NCBI RefSeq assembly: GCF_016909075.1
Contig: NZ_JAFBFC010000001.1
Span: 558,001-622,000, forward strand
Direction of reading: 5' to 3'
Length of the DNA stretch: 64,000 nucleotides
Source of the DNA: Priestia iocasae
GTDB lineage: Bacteria; Bacillota; Bacilli; Bacillales; Bacillaceae_H
Shown: piece after piece, positions 36,958-46,362 of the stretch
How the letters are laid out: every line of letters begins with the position of its first letter
How positions within the stretch are numbered: the first letter of the stretch is position 1
Notes under the pieces: generated by a model
What the model was told of the DNA's origin: nothing
The model's database searches: none
The model's input: only the letters and a program-made list of their open reading frames with translations
Program-made: the position numbers and the translations under genes

Positions 36958-37860
36958 ATGGAAGTGTTAGAAAAAGAATTATTACAAATGAATATTGGAA
37001 AAGTTCTGAAACATGAACCACTTTCAAATCATACAACAATCAAAATAGGTGGTCCCGCTGACTTACTTATCGAACCAGATACAATTGAACATTTGCAACA
37101 GGCAATGAGTGTAATTAAAAAGCATGGTGTGAAATGGCGCGCAATCGGTCGTGGTTCTAACTTGCTCGTTTCTGATGCAGGAATTAGAGGAGTCGTTGTG
37201 AAACTTGGAAATGGCTTAGATCATTTAGAAGTTGAAAATGAGGCTGTTCGAGTAGGTGGAGGGTATTCTCTTATCAAATTAACCACAATTCTAACAAAAC
37301 AAGGGTTATCTGGATTAGAATTTGCAGGAGGAATCCCAGGATCAGTAGGAGGGGCTGTTTATATGAATGCAGGTGCTCATGGTGCTGATATGTCTCATAT
37401 TGTAAGAAAAGCTCATATTCTATTTGAAGATGGGACAATGGAATGGCTCACGAAAGAGGAGCTTGATTTCTCGTATCGTCATTCGATTTTACAAACAGAG
37501 CGACCAGGGGTTTGTATTGAAGCTATTTTAGATTTAAAGCAAGGAAAACGTGAGGAAATTGTAGCCGTATTACAGAAGAATAAAGACTACCGTAGAGAAA
37601 CTCAACCTTGGAATTACCCATGTGCAGGAAGTATATTCCGCAACCCACTCCCACAGTATGCAGGACAATTAATTCAAGAAGCAGGTCTCAAAGGATATTC
37701 AATTGGTGGAGCGAAGATTAGTGAGCAGCATGCTAACTTTATTGTAAATGCAGGAGGCGCAACTGCTTCAGATGTTCTACAACTTATTGAATATGTAAAG
37801 AAAACCATTAAAGAACAGTTCGGTGTAGACATGCATACCGAAATTGAAATCATTGATTAA
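36958..37860 (+). CDS. murB: UDP-N-acetylenolpyruvoylglucosamine reductase
   Basis: The 300-residue FAD enzyme reduces the enolpyruvyl group to make UDP-MurNAc. Type II MurB motifs: [11 protein letters not shown] (FAD), [22 protein letters not shown] with catalytic Ser, and [20 protein letters not shown] precedes ATG 36958. It stands alone behind a long non-coding gap. Confidence 0.97.
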   Translation: MEVLEKELLQMNIGKVLKHEPLSNHTTIKIGGPADLLIEPDTIEHLQQAMSVIKKHGVKWRAIGRGSNLLVSDAGIRGVVVKLGNGLDHLEVENEAVRVGGGYSLIKLTTILTKQGLSGLEFAGGIPGSVGGAVYMNAGAHGADMSHIVRKAHILFEDGTMEWLTKEELDFSYRHSILQTERPGVCIEAILDLKQGKREEIVAVLQKNKDYRRETQPWNYPCAGSIFRNPLPQYAGQLIQEAGLKGYSIGGAKISEQHANFIVNAGGATASDVLQLIEYVKKTIKEQFGVDMHTEIEIID

Positions 37861-37932
37861 ATCGTTGTCACGCTTTTAGTGAATGAGTTGTGAAATAAAT
37901 GGAAAAACATAGAGAAGAAGCTCTTTGTTATG

Positions 37933-37941
37933 TGCTATAAT
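37933..37941 (+). promoter_or_regulatory. Candidate extended -10 promoter for divIB-sbp
   Basis: TGCTATAAT is a perfect extended -10 (TGnTATAAT), 87 bases before divIB. The -35 region is poor, as is common for extended -10 promoters. Confidence 0.5.
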
Positions 37942-38027
37942 GTGAATAATCTCATTATAGACAGTAGAGGATAAATACGTTGAACATTTAGCTGTTTATC
38001 TTCTCAAACTGATAAGGGTGAAACGAA

Positions 38028-38810
38028 ATGGAAAAAGGAAAATTAATAGTTCTAGAAGACCGTGTTCCTAAGTTGAAAGAACAAAGAAAAAGCAAAGCAA
38101 ACAAAAGACTTGTATTTTATCTTTCACTGTTCTTCATCCTTATTTTGCTAATTGTATACTCTCAATCATCTCTCAGTAGTATATCTAAGATTGCTGTTGC
38201 TGGTAATAAATATGTAAATGATAAAGAGATTGTGTCTATGAGTGAGCTATCTACTAAAACAAGCTATTGGAAAGTAGATAAAAAAGAAGTAGAAGAAATG
38301 CTTGAACGTCATCCAGAAATTAAGAAAGTATCAATTGATAAAGCGTTTCCTAATAAAGTAACAATTAATGTAACGGAATATAAGAGAGTTGCCTATGTTG
38401 TTGAAAAAGGCAAGTATTTCCCGATAAATGAAGCAGGAAAGGTTCTTGATGCTGTAAAAGGAGAGCCGATATCGTCTGATGCACCATTACTTATAAATTG
38501 GAAAGATGCCGAAGCTATCCAAGAGCTCGTTCAAGAACTTTCTAAAGTTCCAAAAAGTATTACAAATGCTATCTCTGAAATGTATCATACACCAACAGAT
38601 TTTGAACCAATGCATATTAGGCTCTTTATGAATGATGGGAGAGAGGTCAGTGCAAAAATTAGTAATTTCTCGGATAAGATAGTTCTCTATCCATCAGTTG
38701 TAAAAGAGCTATCCCCCGACCAAAGAGGAGTTATTGATTTAGAAGAAAGACCTACTTTTATTCCATATGAAAAAGAAAAGGGTGATGAAAAAAGTGAAGG
38801 TGAGGGGTAA
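38028..38810 (+). CDS. divIB: Cell division protein DivIB (FtsQ)
   Basis: A 260-residue bitopic divisome protein: basic cytoplasmic tail, one membrane helix (about 26-44), POTRA domain (about 48-118: ISKIAVAGNKYVNDKEIV...), beta domain and acidic C-terminal tail. It stabilises FtsL and FtsB/DivIC at the septum. GGGTGAAACGAA lies before the ATG. It overlaps ylxW. Confidence 0.93.
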   Translation: MEKGKLIVLEDRVPKLKEQRKSKANKRLVFYLSLFFILILLIVYSQSSLSSISKIAVAGNKYVNDKEIVSMSELSTKTSYWKVDKKEVEEMLERHPEIKKVSIDKAFPNKVTINVTEYKRVAYVVEKGKYFPINEAGKVLDAVKGEPISSDAPLLINWKDAEAIQELVQELSKVPKSITNAISEMYHTPTDFEPMHIRLFMNDGREVSAKISNFSDKIVLYPSVVKELSPDQRGVIDLEERPTFIPYEKEKGDEKSEGEG

Positions 38811-39495
38811 GTACGTTTTTTTATCTCTAGTGTTCTTAGTCCTTGGCTTCATGCTTTCATATTCTTATCAATTTGCAAAAGTGGAAAATGAGCAAAGATT
38901 GAAGGAGCAACAGTGGACGCGAGAATATCAATATAAACAAATGCTTATTGATCAAGAGCAAGCGAACATTAAACTCCAAAAAGAATTAGCAACTAAGCAG
39001 GCAAATGTTCGAAAAGTGGAAGAAAAGCTCGCAAAGCAAGAGCAAGTGCTTTTTAACCTAGTAGAAGATGTAGAAAAGCTTAGGATGTATACAGGTAAAA
39101 TTAAGGTGAAAGGGAAAGGGATAGAAGTAACCTTGTCCGATTCCTCTTATATTCCAACAGAAGAAAATGTGAATAATTATATCGTACATGAAAACCATGT
39201 ATTTAATGTAGTAAACGAACTACTCATTGCAGGAGCTTCTGCTGTATCTATTAATGGGCAACGCCTTACAAAAGAATCATACGTTGCTTGCAATGGTCCT
39301 GTTATTACAATAGACGGTAACCAATTCCCTGCTCCATTTGTCATCAGTGCAATTGGAGATCCGGATGTACTGTACCCTGCATTGAACATTGCTGGGGGAG
39401 TTAAAGATCAACTAGTTGAAGACCATGTAGTTGTTAAAATATCCAAGCAGGATGCAATAGAAATGTCCCCTGTTATAGGTTCTGAAGCAAGATAA
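38785..39495 (+). CDS. ylxW: DUF881 protein YlxW
   Basis: A 236-residue protein with one N-terminal membrane helix, a coiled coil (about 30-90), and a DUF881 domain (GKGIEVTLSDSS, VNELLIAGASAVSINGQRL). The family is conserved in dcw clusters; the role is unknown. The start is uncertain: ATG 38785 lies inside divIB, after AAAAGGG; GTG codons nearby are possible. Confidence 0.85.
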   Translation: MKKVKVRGKYVFLSLVFLVLGFMLSYSYQFAKVENEQRLKEQQWTREYQYKQMLIDQEQANIKLQKELATKQANVRKVEEKLAKQEQVLFNLVEDVEKLRMYTGKIKVKGKGIEVTLSDSSYIPTEENVNNYIVHENHVFNVVNELLIAGASAVSINGQRLTKESYVACNGPVITIDGNQFPAPFVISAIGDPDVLYPALNIAGGVKDQLVEDHVVVKISKQDAIEMSPVIGSEAR

Positions 39496-39570
39496 GCAAC
39501 ATGTTGCGTTAAAAAGATGGAATGTGGTTTGTTGCCAACCTTTATCTAGGGAAAAGAGGAGAGTTTAAAC

Positions 39571-40272
39571 TTGAACAGCAAGCAAAAGTTTCAATTCACT
39601 ATCATTACATTCGTTATTGGTTTGATGATTGCTGTTCAGTTTCAAACGACAAAACAACCTATTGTTCGCGATACACGAGATGCTTGGGAACTTCGAGAAG
39701 ATTTGAAAAAAGAACAAGAATTACAAGCGAAAATTTTAAGAGAAATCCGAACATATGATGAACAATTAAAAAGTTATGAAGCTGAGCAGAACAATCAGCA
39801 AGTTCTAAAAGATGCTTTAAACGATTTAAAGAAAGAAGCAGGTCTTACAGAAGTAACTGGTCGTGGACTCGTTTTAAAAGTAGAGCCTCTTTTTGATGAG
39901 TCGCTAATCGGAGAGAAATTAGAGGCAGTTTCTCCAGACTTATTGAAAAGACTTGTTAATGAATTAAATTCATATGATGCAAATGAAATCTCTATTGCCA
40001 ATCAACGCGTAATTGCTACCACGGTTATCCGGGATATCAATGGTCGAACAAAAATTAATGATTATTGGTTGACAAGATTTCCATTTGAAATTAAAGTAAT
40101 CGCCAAGGATGTTGATCGACTGTACAATCGAATGCAAGTATCAAATGCAATGGATGATTTTGCTGCTGATAATTTAAGGTTGATCATTTCAGAACCATTA
40201 CCAGAAGTGACGATACCAGCATACGATCAAGTAGTCCGAGTGAAAAATATGTCGCCTGTTGGACAAGAGTAG
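39571..40272 (+). CDS. ylxX: DUF881 protein YlxX
   Basis: A 233-residue paralogue of YlxW with the same plan: short N-terminus, membrane helix (about 5-20), coiled coil, DUF881 domain (GRGLVLKVEPLFDES, NELNSYDANEISIANQRV). Function unknown. TTG 39571 follows AGAGGAGAG. The order divIB-ylxW-ylxX-sbp is that of B. subtilis. Confidence 0.87.
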   Translation: MNSKQKFQFTIITFVIGLMIAVQFQTTKQPIVRDTRDAWELREDLKKEQELQAKILREIRTYDEQLKSYEAEQNNQQVLKDALNDLKKEAGLTEVTGRGLVLKVEPLFDESLIGEKLEAVSPDLLKRLVNELNSYDANEISIANQRVIATTVIRDINGRTKINDYWLTRFPFEIKVIAKDVDRLYNRMQVSNAMDDFAADNLRLIISEPLPEVTIPAYDQVVRVKNMSPVGQE

Positions 40273-40288
40273 GAAGGAGAAGCAGAAA

Positions 40289-40651
40289 ATGTGGCTACCT
40301 TTTTTAGGCTTAATCGTAGGTGTTGTACTTGGACTACTTTCTGAAATTCGTATACCAGATGAATATGTCAATTATTTGTCAATTGCAGTTTTAGCAGCAT
40401 TAGATACACTTTTTGGTGGAATCCGAGCTCATTTGCAAAATATATATGATGAAAAAGTATTTGTATCTGGCTTCTTTTTCAATATTATTCTTGCAGCAAG
40501 TTTAGCTTTTCTCGGTGTACATATTGGTGTAGACTTATACCTAGCAGCTGTTTTTGCATTTGGGGTACGGTTGTTTCAAAATATAGCTGTTATTCGTAGA
40601 ATTCTTTTAGCGAAATGGACAAGTACAAGAGAAAAAGTCGAAAAAAATTGA
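40289..40651 (+). CDS. sbp: Small basic membrane protein Sbp (DUF1290)
   Basis: A 120-residue membrane protein with three helices, starting MWLPFLGLIVGVVLGLL. It is the DUF1290 family usually found before ftsA. The function is unknown. ATG 40289 is 8 bases after GGAAGGAGA, better than the upstream in-frame ATG 40259. Confidence 0.87.
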   Translation: MWLPFLGLIVGVVLGLLSEIRIPDEYVNYLSIAVLAALDTLFGGIRAHLQNIYDEKVFVSGFFFNIILAASLAFLGVHIGVDLYLAAVFAFGVRLFQNIAVIRRILLAKWTSTREKVEKN

Positions 40652-40769
40652 TTTTCCAAAAGGGAAATAGATATACATGTGGAATATTTCCATATAATAA
40701 AAATTTTATAATTGTTGTTCTTCTATTAAGAAGTTGATATGTTTAGGAGGCCAAAGGAGGTGCCAAAGA

Positions 40770-42065
40770 ATGAACAGCAATGAAGTATTTGTTAGTCTAG
40801 ACATCGGTACATCCAGTGTGAAGGTAATCATCGGAGAGATGGGGAACGATTCACTGAATATCATTGGTGTAGGGAATGTTAAATCAAAAGGGTTAAAAAA
40901 AGGCTCAATCGTTGATATAGATGAAACTGTTCAATCAATTAGGAAAGCAGTAGAACAGGCAGAGCGCATGGTAGGAATCTCTATAAAAAGAGTAGTCGTG
41001 GGAGTAAGTGGCAACCATGTACAATTACAAAATTGTCATGGCGTTGTAGCCGTATCAAGTGAAAATCGTGAAATTACAAATGAAGATGTACAGCGAGTCA
41101 TTGATGCAGCACAAGTAATGTCCATTCCACCAGACCGTGAAATTATTGATGTTATTCCAACACAATTTATTGTTGATGGGCTAGCAGATATAAACGATCC
41201 AAGAGGGATGATAGGTGTACGTTTAGAAATGGAAGGTACACTTATTACAGGTTCGAGAACGATCTTACATAACTTACTTCGATGTGTAGAAAGAGCTGGG
41301 CTAGAGATTAGCGATATTTGTTTACAACCTCTTGCCGCGGGATCGATTGCACTATCGAGAGATGAAAAGAATTTAGGCGTAGCTTTAGTTGATATTGGTG
41401 GAGGCTCAACGACAATTTCAGTATTTAGTCAAGGTAACTTGCAAACTGCGACTGTCGTTCCCTTAGGTGGGGAGCACATTACAAAAGATATATCGATTGG
41501 GTTACGAACATCTACTGAAGATGCGGAGAGTATTAAAATTAAGCATGGACATGCTTTTTATGACTATGCATCTGAAGAGGAAGTGTTCAGTGTACCAATT
41601 ATCGGTAGTGATCAACACCAACAGTTTAATCAACTAGAAATCTCTGAAATTGTTGAAGCGAGATTAGAAGAAATTCTAGAACTGATTTCTCATGAGCTAC
41701 AACGATTAGGGTATACTGATTTACCTGGAGGTTATGTACTAACAGGTGGAGTTGTTGCTATGCCTGGTGTGGCTGAATTAGCTCAAGAAATCTTACATCA
41801 TAATGTGCGAATTGCGGTTCCAGATTACATTGGTGTACGTGAACCACATTATACAACAGGTGTTGGCTTGATTAAGTTTGCATATAAGAATGCAAAGATT
41901 CAAGGTCGTAACATTGGAGCGCCTGTTGTGGAAGATGTAGCTATTGAGAAAGAAGTAGTAAATCATACGCAAACACAGCAACCACAGCAAAAACCAAAGC
42001 AAAAACCGAAAAAGAAAAATGACCAAACCATCATGAAGAAGTTTTTTGGATACTTCTTTGATTAG
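40770..42065 (+). CDS. ftsA: Cell division protein FtsA
   Basis: A 431-residue actin-like ATPase that ties FtsZ to the membrane. ATP-binding motifs are LDIGTSSVKVIIGE and DIGGGSTTISVF. A Gln/Lys-rich linker leads to a C-terminal amphipathic membrane helix (IMKKFFGYFFD). ATG 40770 follows AAAGGAGGTG (40753-40762). Two TATAAT sequences upstream (40693, 40707) may be promoters but lack good -35 elements. Confidence 0.96.
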   Translation: MNSNEVFVSLDIGTSSVKVIIGEMGNDSLNIIGVGNVKSKGLKKGSIVDIDETVQSIRKAVEQAERMVGISIKRVVVGVSGNHVQLQNCHGVVAVSSENREITNEDVQRVIDAAQVMSIPPDREIIDVIPTQFIVDGLADINDPRGMIGVRLEMEGTLITGSRTILHNLLRCVERAGLEISDICLQPLAAGSIALSRDEKNLGVALVDIGGGSTTISVFSQGNLQTATVVPLGGEHITKDISIGLRTSTEDAESIKIKHGHAFYDYASEEEVFSVPIIGSDQHQQFNQLEISEIVEARLEEILELISHELQRLGYTDLPGGYVLTGGVVAMPGVAELAQEILHHNVRIAVPDYIGVREPHYTTGVGLIKFAYKNAKIQGRNIGAPVVEDVAIEKEVVNHTQTQQPQQKPKQKPKKKNDQTIMKKFFGYFFD

Positions 42066-42107
42066 TGTTTCGATACTAGCAATTTCGATGAATTAGGAGG
42101 AACTATC

Positions 42108-43250
42108 ATGTTGGAGTTTGATACAAGTGTAGATCAATTAGCAACGATAAAAGTAATTGGTGTAGGAGGCGGCGGTAATAACGCGGTAAATCGCATGATT
42201 GAACACGGTGTTCAAGGTGTTGAATTTATTGCAGTTAATACAGATGCTCAAGCTTTAAATCTATCAAAAGCAGAAACAAAGATGCAAATTGGTGCAAAGC
42301 TAACAAGAGGTTTAGGAGCGGGTGCTAATCCTGAAGTTGGTAAAAAAGCAGCTGAAGAAAGTAAAGAGCAGATTCAAGAAGCATTAAAAGGCGCAGACAT
42401 GGTGTTTGTTACGGCTGGTATGGGAGGCGGTACAGGTACTGGTGCAGCACCTGTTATCGCTCAAATTGCTCGTGAATTAGGTGCTTTAACAGTTGGTGTT
42501 GTTACTCGTCCATTTACATTTGAAGGACGTAAGCGTGCAACACAAGCAGCTGGTGGTATTGCTTCAATGAAAGAAGCAGTAGATACGTTAATTGTGATTC
42601 CAAACGATCGTCTACTTGAGATTGTGGACAAAAATACACCAATGTTAGAAGCGTTCCGTGAAGCTGATAATGTGTTACGTCAAGGTGTTCAAGGTATTTC
42701 AGATTTAATTGCTGTTCCTGGTTTAATTAACCTAGACTTTGCAGACGTAAAAACAATTATGTCAAACAAAGGATCAGCATTAATGGGAATAGGGATTGCA
42801 ACTGGCGAAAATCGTGCAGCAGAAGCTGCTAAAAAAGCAATTTCGAGTCCGTTACTAGAAACATCTATTGATGGTGCACAAGGTGTTCTTATGAACATTA
42901 CTGGTGGTACAAATTTAAGTTTATACGAAGTGCAAGAAGCTGCTGATATCGTAGCATCAGCATCGGATCAAGAAGTAAACATGATTTTTGGATCAGTTAT
43001 CAATGAAAACTTAAAAGATGAAATCGTTGTGACAGTGATTGCAACTGGTTTTAGTGAGCAAGATTTATCGCAAGTTAAATCAATGGGACGCCCATCTGCT
43101 CATAATAAAGCACAGCCTCAACAACCAAAGCGCGAAGTAAAGCGCGAAGAACAGCCTGTACAGCAAGATTTTAGTCGTACATCACAACAGCAACCTGAAG
43201 AAACGTTAGATATCCCTACGTTCTTGCGTAATCGCAATCGTAGACGATAA
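42108..43250 (+). CDS. ftsZ: Cell division GTPase FtsZ
   Basis: The 380-residue tubulin homologue that forms the Z-ring. The GTP-binding signature [10 protein letters not shown] starts at about G106, with the T7 loop [12 protein letters not shown] Gln-rich linker ends in the conserved tail [13 protein letters not shown] that binds FtsA, SepF and other partners. It is immediately behind ftsA and is followed by a strong terminator. Confidence 0.98.
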   Translation: MLEFDTSVDQLATIKVIGVGGGGNNAVNRMIEHGVQGVEFIAVNTDAQALNLSKAETKMQIGAKLTRGLGAGANPEVGKKAAEESKEQIQEALKGADMVFVTAGMGGGTGTGAAPVIAQIARELGALTVGVVTRPFTFEGRKRATQAAGGIASMKEAVDTLIVIPNDRLLEIVDKNTPMLEAFREADNVLRQGVQGISDLIAVPGLINLDFADVKTIMSNKGSALMGIGIATGENRAAEAAKKAISSPLLETSIDGAQGVLMNITGGTNLSLYEVQEAADIVASASDQEVNMIFGSVINENLKDEIVVTVIATGFSEQDLSQVKSMGRPSAHNKAQPQQPKREVKREEQPVQQDFSRTSQQQPEETLDIPTFLRNRNRRR

Positions 43251-43267
43251 GATAAAAGAGAATGATT

Positions 43268-43308
43268 AAAAAGCGCTATGCCGAATCTTTTGGCATAGCG
43301 CTTTTTAG
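43268..43308 (+). terminator. Terminator after ftsZ
   Basis: AAAAAGCGCTATGCC (43268-43282) pairs perfectly with 43292-43306, ending in T5. It closes ftsAZ. Confidence 0.92.
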
Positions 43309-43434
43309 TAGTTTTATAGAACGTCTCTTTTAAATTTTATGTATTCCACTTATTTATTTCCACTGATTAAATAGCCTTAATTTGACAAAAATCGGATTGT
43401 TTCTTCAAAACTTCTTTTTGTTTATCAGCATGAA

Positions 43435-43468
43435 CTGACAGACATCTTCATAGGATGTACTATATACT
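43435..43468 (+). promoter_or_regulatory. Spo0A-dependent promoter of spoIIGA-sigE, 22-base spacer
   Basis: CTGACA (43435-43440) and TATACT (43463-43468) are exactly 22 bases apart, the known odd spacing of the spoIIG promoter, which needs Spo0A to work with SigA. About 50 bases upstream TTTGTCA on the minus strand (43382-43388) is near the 0A-box TGTCGAA. Confidence 0.65.
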
Positions 43469-43496
43469 AACTTTTAACAGGAAAAATTAAGGAGGA

Positions 43497-44435
43497 ATGG
43501 AGAGTATAACTTTGCCCGTTTACCTTGATGTTATATGGCTACTGAATTTTGGTTTAGATGCAATTTTACTTATGCTATGCGGAACGATTTTGAAGCGGTC
43601 GTTCAAGTGGTGGCGATTAGGTTTAGGTGCTTTTATTGGTTCGTTAATTGTGTTGTTAATGTTTACTCCTTTTTCATCTATCATGTTGCATCCCTTTGTG
43701 AAAATTCTGTTCTCTATCTTAATGGTTCTTACCACATTTGGCTACAAGCGCTTACGTTTCTTTTTAGAAAATGCTTTAACTTTTTATTTTGCTACGTTCG
43801 TTGTAGGCGGTGGATTAATGGGAATGCACTTCTTATTTGAAGATCAGTTCCTGTCATTTGAGGGCGTTGTTACAAGTACGACAGCAAGTTTCGGTGATCC
43901 AGTTAGTTGGCTCTTTGTTGTTATAGGTTTTCCAATTCTTGCTTACTTTTCAAAGTACCGTATTGATGACTTACGTATGAAAAATATTACATTTGACCAA
44001 CTCGTGAAAGTAGAAATTACTTTAAACAAAGAAGTGATTTCATTAATCGGTTTAATCGACAGTGGCAATCAATTGGTAGACCCCCTAACAAAAACCCCAG
44101 TGATGATTATGACAGCGGATTCTGTTAAAGATATTTTACCAGCATCAATATTAGAAATGAGCAAAAATGTTCAATCGTTTTCTCATAATCAAGAAATTGA
44201 TAATGAATGGTATTCGAAGATTCGTTTTGTACCTTATCGGAGTGTAGGACACGCTAACCAACTATTATTAGCCATTAAGCCTGATAAGGTAAAAGTTGAA
44301 CGCCAAACTGACAGTATTCACATTCAAAAGGTCCTCATTGGAATTAGCCACACTCAGCTATCAGCAGAAAATCAGTATCAATGTATTGTTCATCCGAAGG
44401 TAATGGTGACAGGTGAGGTATACTCAGCTTCATAA
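43497..44435 (+). CDS. spoIIGA: SpoIIGA, pro-SigE processing aspartic protease
   Basis: A 312-residue membrane-anchored aspartic protease that cuts pro-SigE after septation. Five N-terminal membrane helices (to about residue 155) precede a pepsin-like half-domain with catalytic LIDSGN, Asp about 188. The start is uncertain: ATG 43497 lies only one base behind AAGGAGG, and TTG 43512 is 16 bases away. It is upstream of its substrate gene sigE, as in all sporeformers of this group. Confidence 0.93.
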   Translation: MESITLPVYLDVIWLLNFGLDAILLMLCGTILKRSFKWWRLGLGAFIGSLIVLLMFTPFSSIMLHPFVKILFSILMVLTTFGYKRLRFFLENALTFYFATFVVGGGLMGMHFLFEDQFLSFEGVVTSTTASFGDPVSWLFVVIGFPILAYFSKYRIDDLRMKNITFDQLVKVEITLNKEVISLIGLIDSGNQLVDPLTKTPVMIMTADSVKDILPASILEMSKNVQSFSHNQEIDNEWYSKIRFVPYRSVGHANQLLLAIKPDKVKVERQTDSIHIQKVLIGISHTQLSAENQYQCIVHPKVMVTGEVYSAS

Positions 44436-44515
44436 AAGTAAGAAGGTTGAAACTTAGAGTATAGGTGTGTATGCACTTTTACTCATAACAGTATATTTTA
44501 GAAGGAGGAGTATAT

Positions 44516-45235
44516 ATGTCTACATATCGAATTCGATTGCAACTGCTTTGGTATAAAATTTTAATGAAGCTCGGCTTCAAATCTGATGAAGTGTATTACA
44601 TTGGTGGCAGCGAAGCACTGCCTCCTCCTTTAACGAAAGAAGAAGAAGAAGTTTTATTAAAAAAACTTCCAACTGGTGATGAAGCTGCTCGGTCCTTATT
44701 AATTGAACGTAATCTTCGGCTTGTTGTGTATATTGCAAGAAAGTTCGAGAATACAGGGATTAATATTGAAGACTTAATAAGCATCGGGACAATTGGTTTG
44801 ATTAAAGCTGTTAATACATTTAATCCAGAAAAGAAAATAAAGCTTGCTACGTACGCGTCTCGGTGTATCGAAAATGAAATCTTAATGTATTTGCGCCGCA
44901 ATAATAAGATACGCTCTGAAGTATCATTTGATGAACCATTAAATATTGATTGGGATGGAAATGAATTACTATTATCGGATGTACTTGGAACAGAAGAAGA
45001 TATTATAACAAAAGACTTAGAAGCAAATGTTGATCGGAAATTGTTACTCAAGGCATTACATCAATTGAATGATCGAGAAAAGCAAATCATGGAACTTAGA
45101 TTTGGTTTAAGTGGTGGAGAAGAAAAAACGCAAAAAGATGTAGCGGACATGCTAGGTATTTCACAGTCTTATATCTCTAGGTTAGAAAAAAGAATCATTA
45201 AAAGGTTAAGAAAAGAATTTAATAAAATGGTTTAA
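44516..45235 (+). CDS. sigE: RNA polymerase sporulation sigma factor SigE precursor
   Basis: The 239-residue pro-SigE. The N-terminal pro-sequence (about 27 residues, ending before YIGG) holds it at the membrane until SpoIIGA cuts it. Regions 2 ([20 protein letters not shown]) and 4 ([22 protein letters not shown]) are intact. It directs the first mother-cell gene programme. AAGGAGGAG precedes ATG 44516. The next gene, sigG, runs towards it. Confidence 0.98.
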   Translation: MSTYRIRLQLLWYKILMKLGFKSDEVYYIGGSEALPPPLTKEEEEVLLKKLPTGDEAARSLLIERNLRLVVYIARKFENTGINIEDLISIGTIGLIKAVNTFNPEKKIKLATYASRCIENEILMYLRRNNKIRSEVSFDEPLNIDWDGNELLLSDVLGTEEDIITKDLEANVDRKLLLKALHQLNDREKQIMELRFGLSGGEEKTQKDVADMLGISQSYISRLEKRIIKRLRKEFNKMV

Positions 45236-45275
45236 TAAATAAAACATGGGATTGTAATCCCATGTTTTATTTATT
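45234..45275. terminator. Bidirectional terminator between convergent sigE and sigG
   Basis: The 20-base arms 45234-45253 and 45256-45275 are perfect around a GT loop, A-rich on the outer left and T-rich on the outer right. The stem covers the end of both genes. Confidence 0.9.
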
Positions 45276-46053
45276 AGCTTTGAATATTTTTATTCATTTG
45301 TTTAATAGCTGCTTTTTCAAGACGTGATACTTGGGCTTGTGAAATCCCAATTTCTTCAGCCACTTCCATTTGTGTTTTACCTTGAAAAAACCTTTTGCGT
45401 AAAATGAGCTTTTCCCGCTCATTTAATCTCCGCATACCTTCTTTTAACGCCAATTCTTCAACCCATTGTGAATCCCTATTACGTTCATCACTAAGTTGAT
45501 CCATTACATAAATTGGATCGCCACCATCATTGTAAATGGGTTCAAATAGAGACACTGGGTCTTGGATGGCGTCAAGTGCAAAAACAATTTCTTCATGTGG
45601 AACGTCTAACACTTTTGAAATTTCTTCGGCTGATGGTTCTTTTGACGTTTCACTCATTAATCGTTCTCTTACTTGCAAGGCTTTATAAGCAATATCACGC
45701 AAGGAACGTGATACGCGGATGGGATTATTATCCCGTAAGTATCTTCTAATTTCACCAATAATCATTGGTACGGCATACGTAGAGAATTTTACATTTTGAC
45801 TCAAATCGAAATTATCGATTGACTTCATAAGGCCAATGCAACCTACTTGAAATAAGTCATCTACAAACTCTCCGCGATTGTTAAAACGTTGAATCACACT
45901 TAAAACTAAGCGTAGATTTCCATTTACAAGCTTCTCTCTAGCTGATACATCTCCAGCTTGCATTTGCGTAAAAAGCTTACGCATTTCATCATTTTTTAAT
46001 ACAGGAAGTTTTGAAGTATCTACTCCACAAATCTCTACTTTGTTTCTTGTCAA
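45274..46053 (-). CDS. sigG: RNA polymerase forespore sigma factor SigG (inverted)
   Basis: A 259-residue SigG, starting at TTG 46053 with AGGAGG (46066-46061) 7 bases before it, giving the family N-terminus TRNKVEICGVDTSKLPVL. Region 2 (FVDDLFQVGCIGLMKSIDNF) and region 4 (TQMEVAEEIGISQAQVSRLEKAA) are intact. It drives late forespore genes. In B. subtilis sigG follows sigE in the same direction; here it is on the minus strand and converges on sigE. A SigF-like promoter lies upstream. Confidence 0.97.
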   Translation of the reverse strand: MTRNKVEICGVDTSKLPVLKNDEMRKLFTQMQAGDVSAREKLVNGNLRLVLSVIQRFNNRGEFVDDLFQVGCIGLMKSIDNFDLSQNVKFSTYAVPMIIGEIRRYLRDNNPIRVSRSLRDIAYKALQVRERLMSETSKEPSAEEISKVLDVPHEEIVFALDAIQDPVSLFEPIYNDGGDPIYVMDQLSDERNRDSQWVEELALKEGMRRLNEREKLILRKRFFQGKTQMEVAEEIGISQAQVSRLEKAAIKQMNKNIQS

Positions 46054-46060
46054 TTCTTTC

Positions 46061-46075
46061 CCTCCTAACAGGAGA
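46061..46075 (-). promoter_or_regulatory. Hairpin that may hide the sigG ribosome site
   Basis: On the minus strand CTCCT, a GTT loop, then AGGAG forms a stem that includes the sigG Shine-Dalgarno. In B. subtilis translation of early sigG transcript is limited by leader structure; this could do the same. Confidence 0.45.
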
Positions 46076-46090
46076 TGATGTTCAGAGTTC

Positions 46091-46118
46091 AGTATCTCCT
46101 TCGGAGGAAAAAATATGC
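46091..46118 (-). promoter_or_regulatory. SigF-type promoter of sigG
   Basis: On the minus strand GCATA (46118-46114), 14 bases, GGAGATACT (46099-46091) fits the SigF consensus GYATA / GGnnAnAnT in full. It lies 38 bases before the sigG start codon. Confidence 0.65.
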
Positions 46119-46362
46119 ATATGTAAAAAAGACGGGAAACCATATCATTTCCATTTTCGCGTTAAAACGTTTGTTAATAACAGGCGAAACCTTACAGAAT
46201 GAGGGGAGTTTGTCTTGCGTTTTAAGACTCTTTTCTTTTTTAAAAGCTCTAAAAAAAATAGTTAAGGTGGCAGTTCTAAAAAATTGTCTTGATAATCTCT
46301 TCATGAATAACGAAGGTGATAAATATACATAAAGTAGAGGGGAAAAGATGGAGGGACAGCAA
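46119..46362 (+). other. sigG-ylmC divergent intergenic region
   Basis: No gene is supported; overlapping short frames on both strands look like chance. ylmA, found here in B. subtilis, is absent. TGAATA (46304-46309) and CATAAAG (46328-46334), 18 bases apart, resemble a weak SigG-type promoter for ylmC. Confidence 0.5.

Noticed and set aside
44596-45051. 151-codon minus frame inside sigE
   Set aside because: Shadow of a highly conserved gene; Ser-rich translation typical of the antisense frame.
46075-46332. Overlapping short frames in the sigG-ylmC gap
   Set aside because: They cross the sigG promoter and leader, and neither has a ribosome site or recognisable product.
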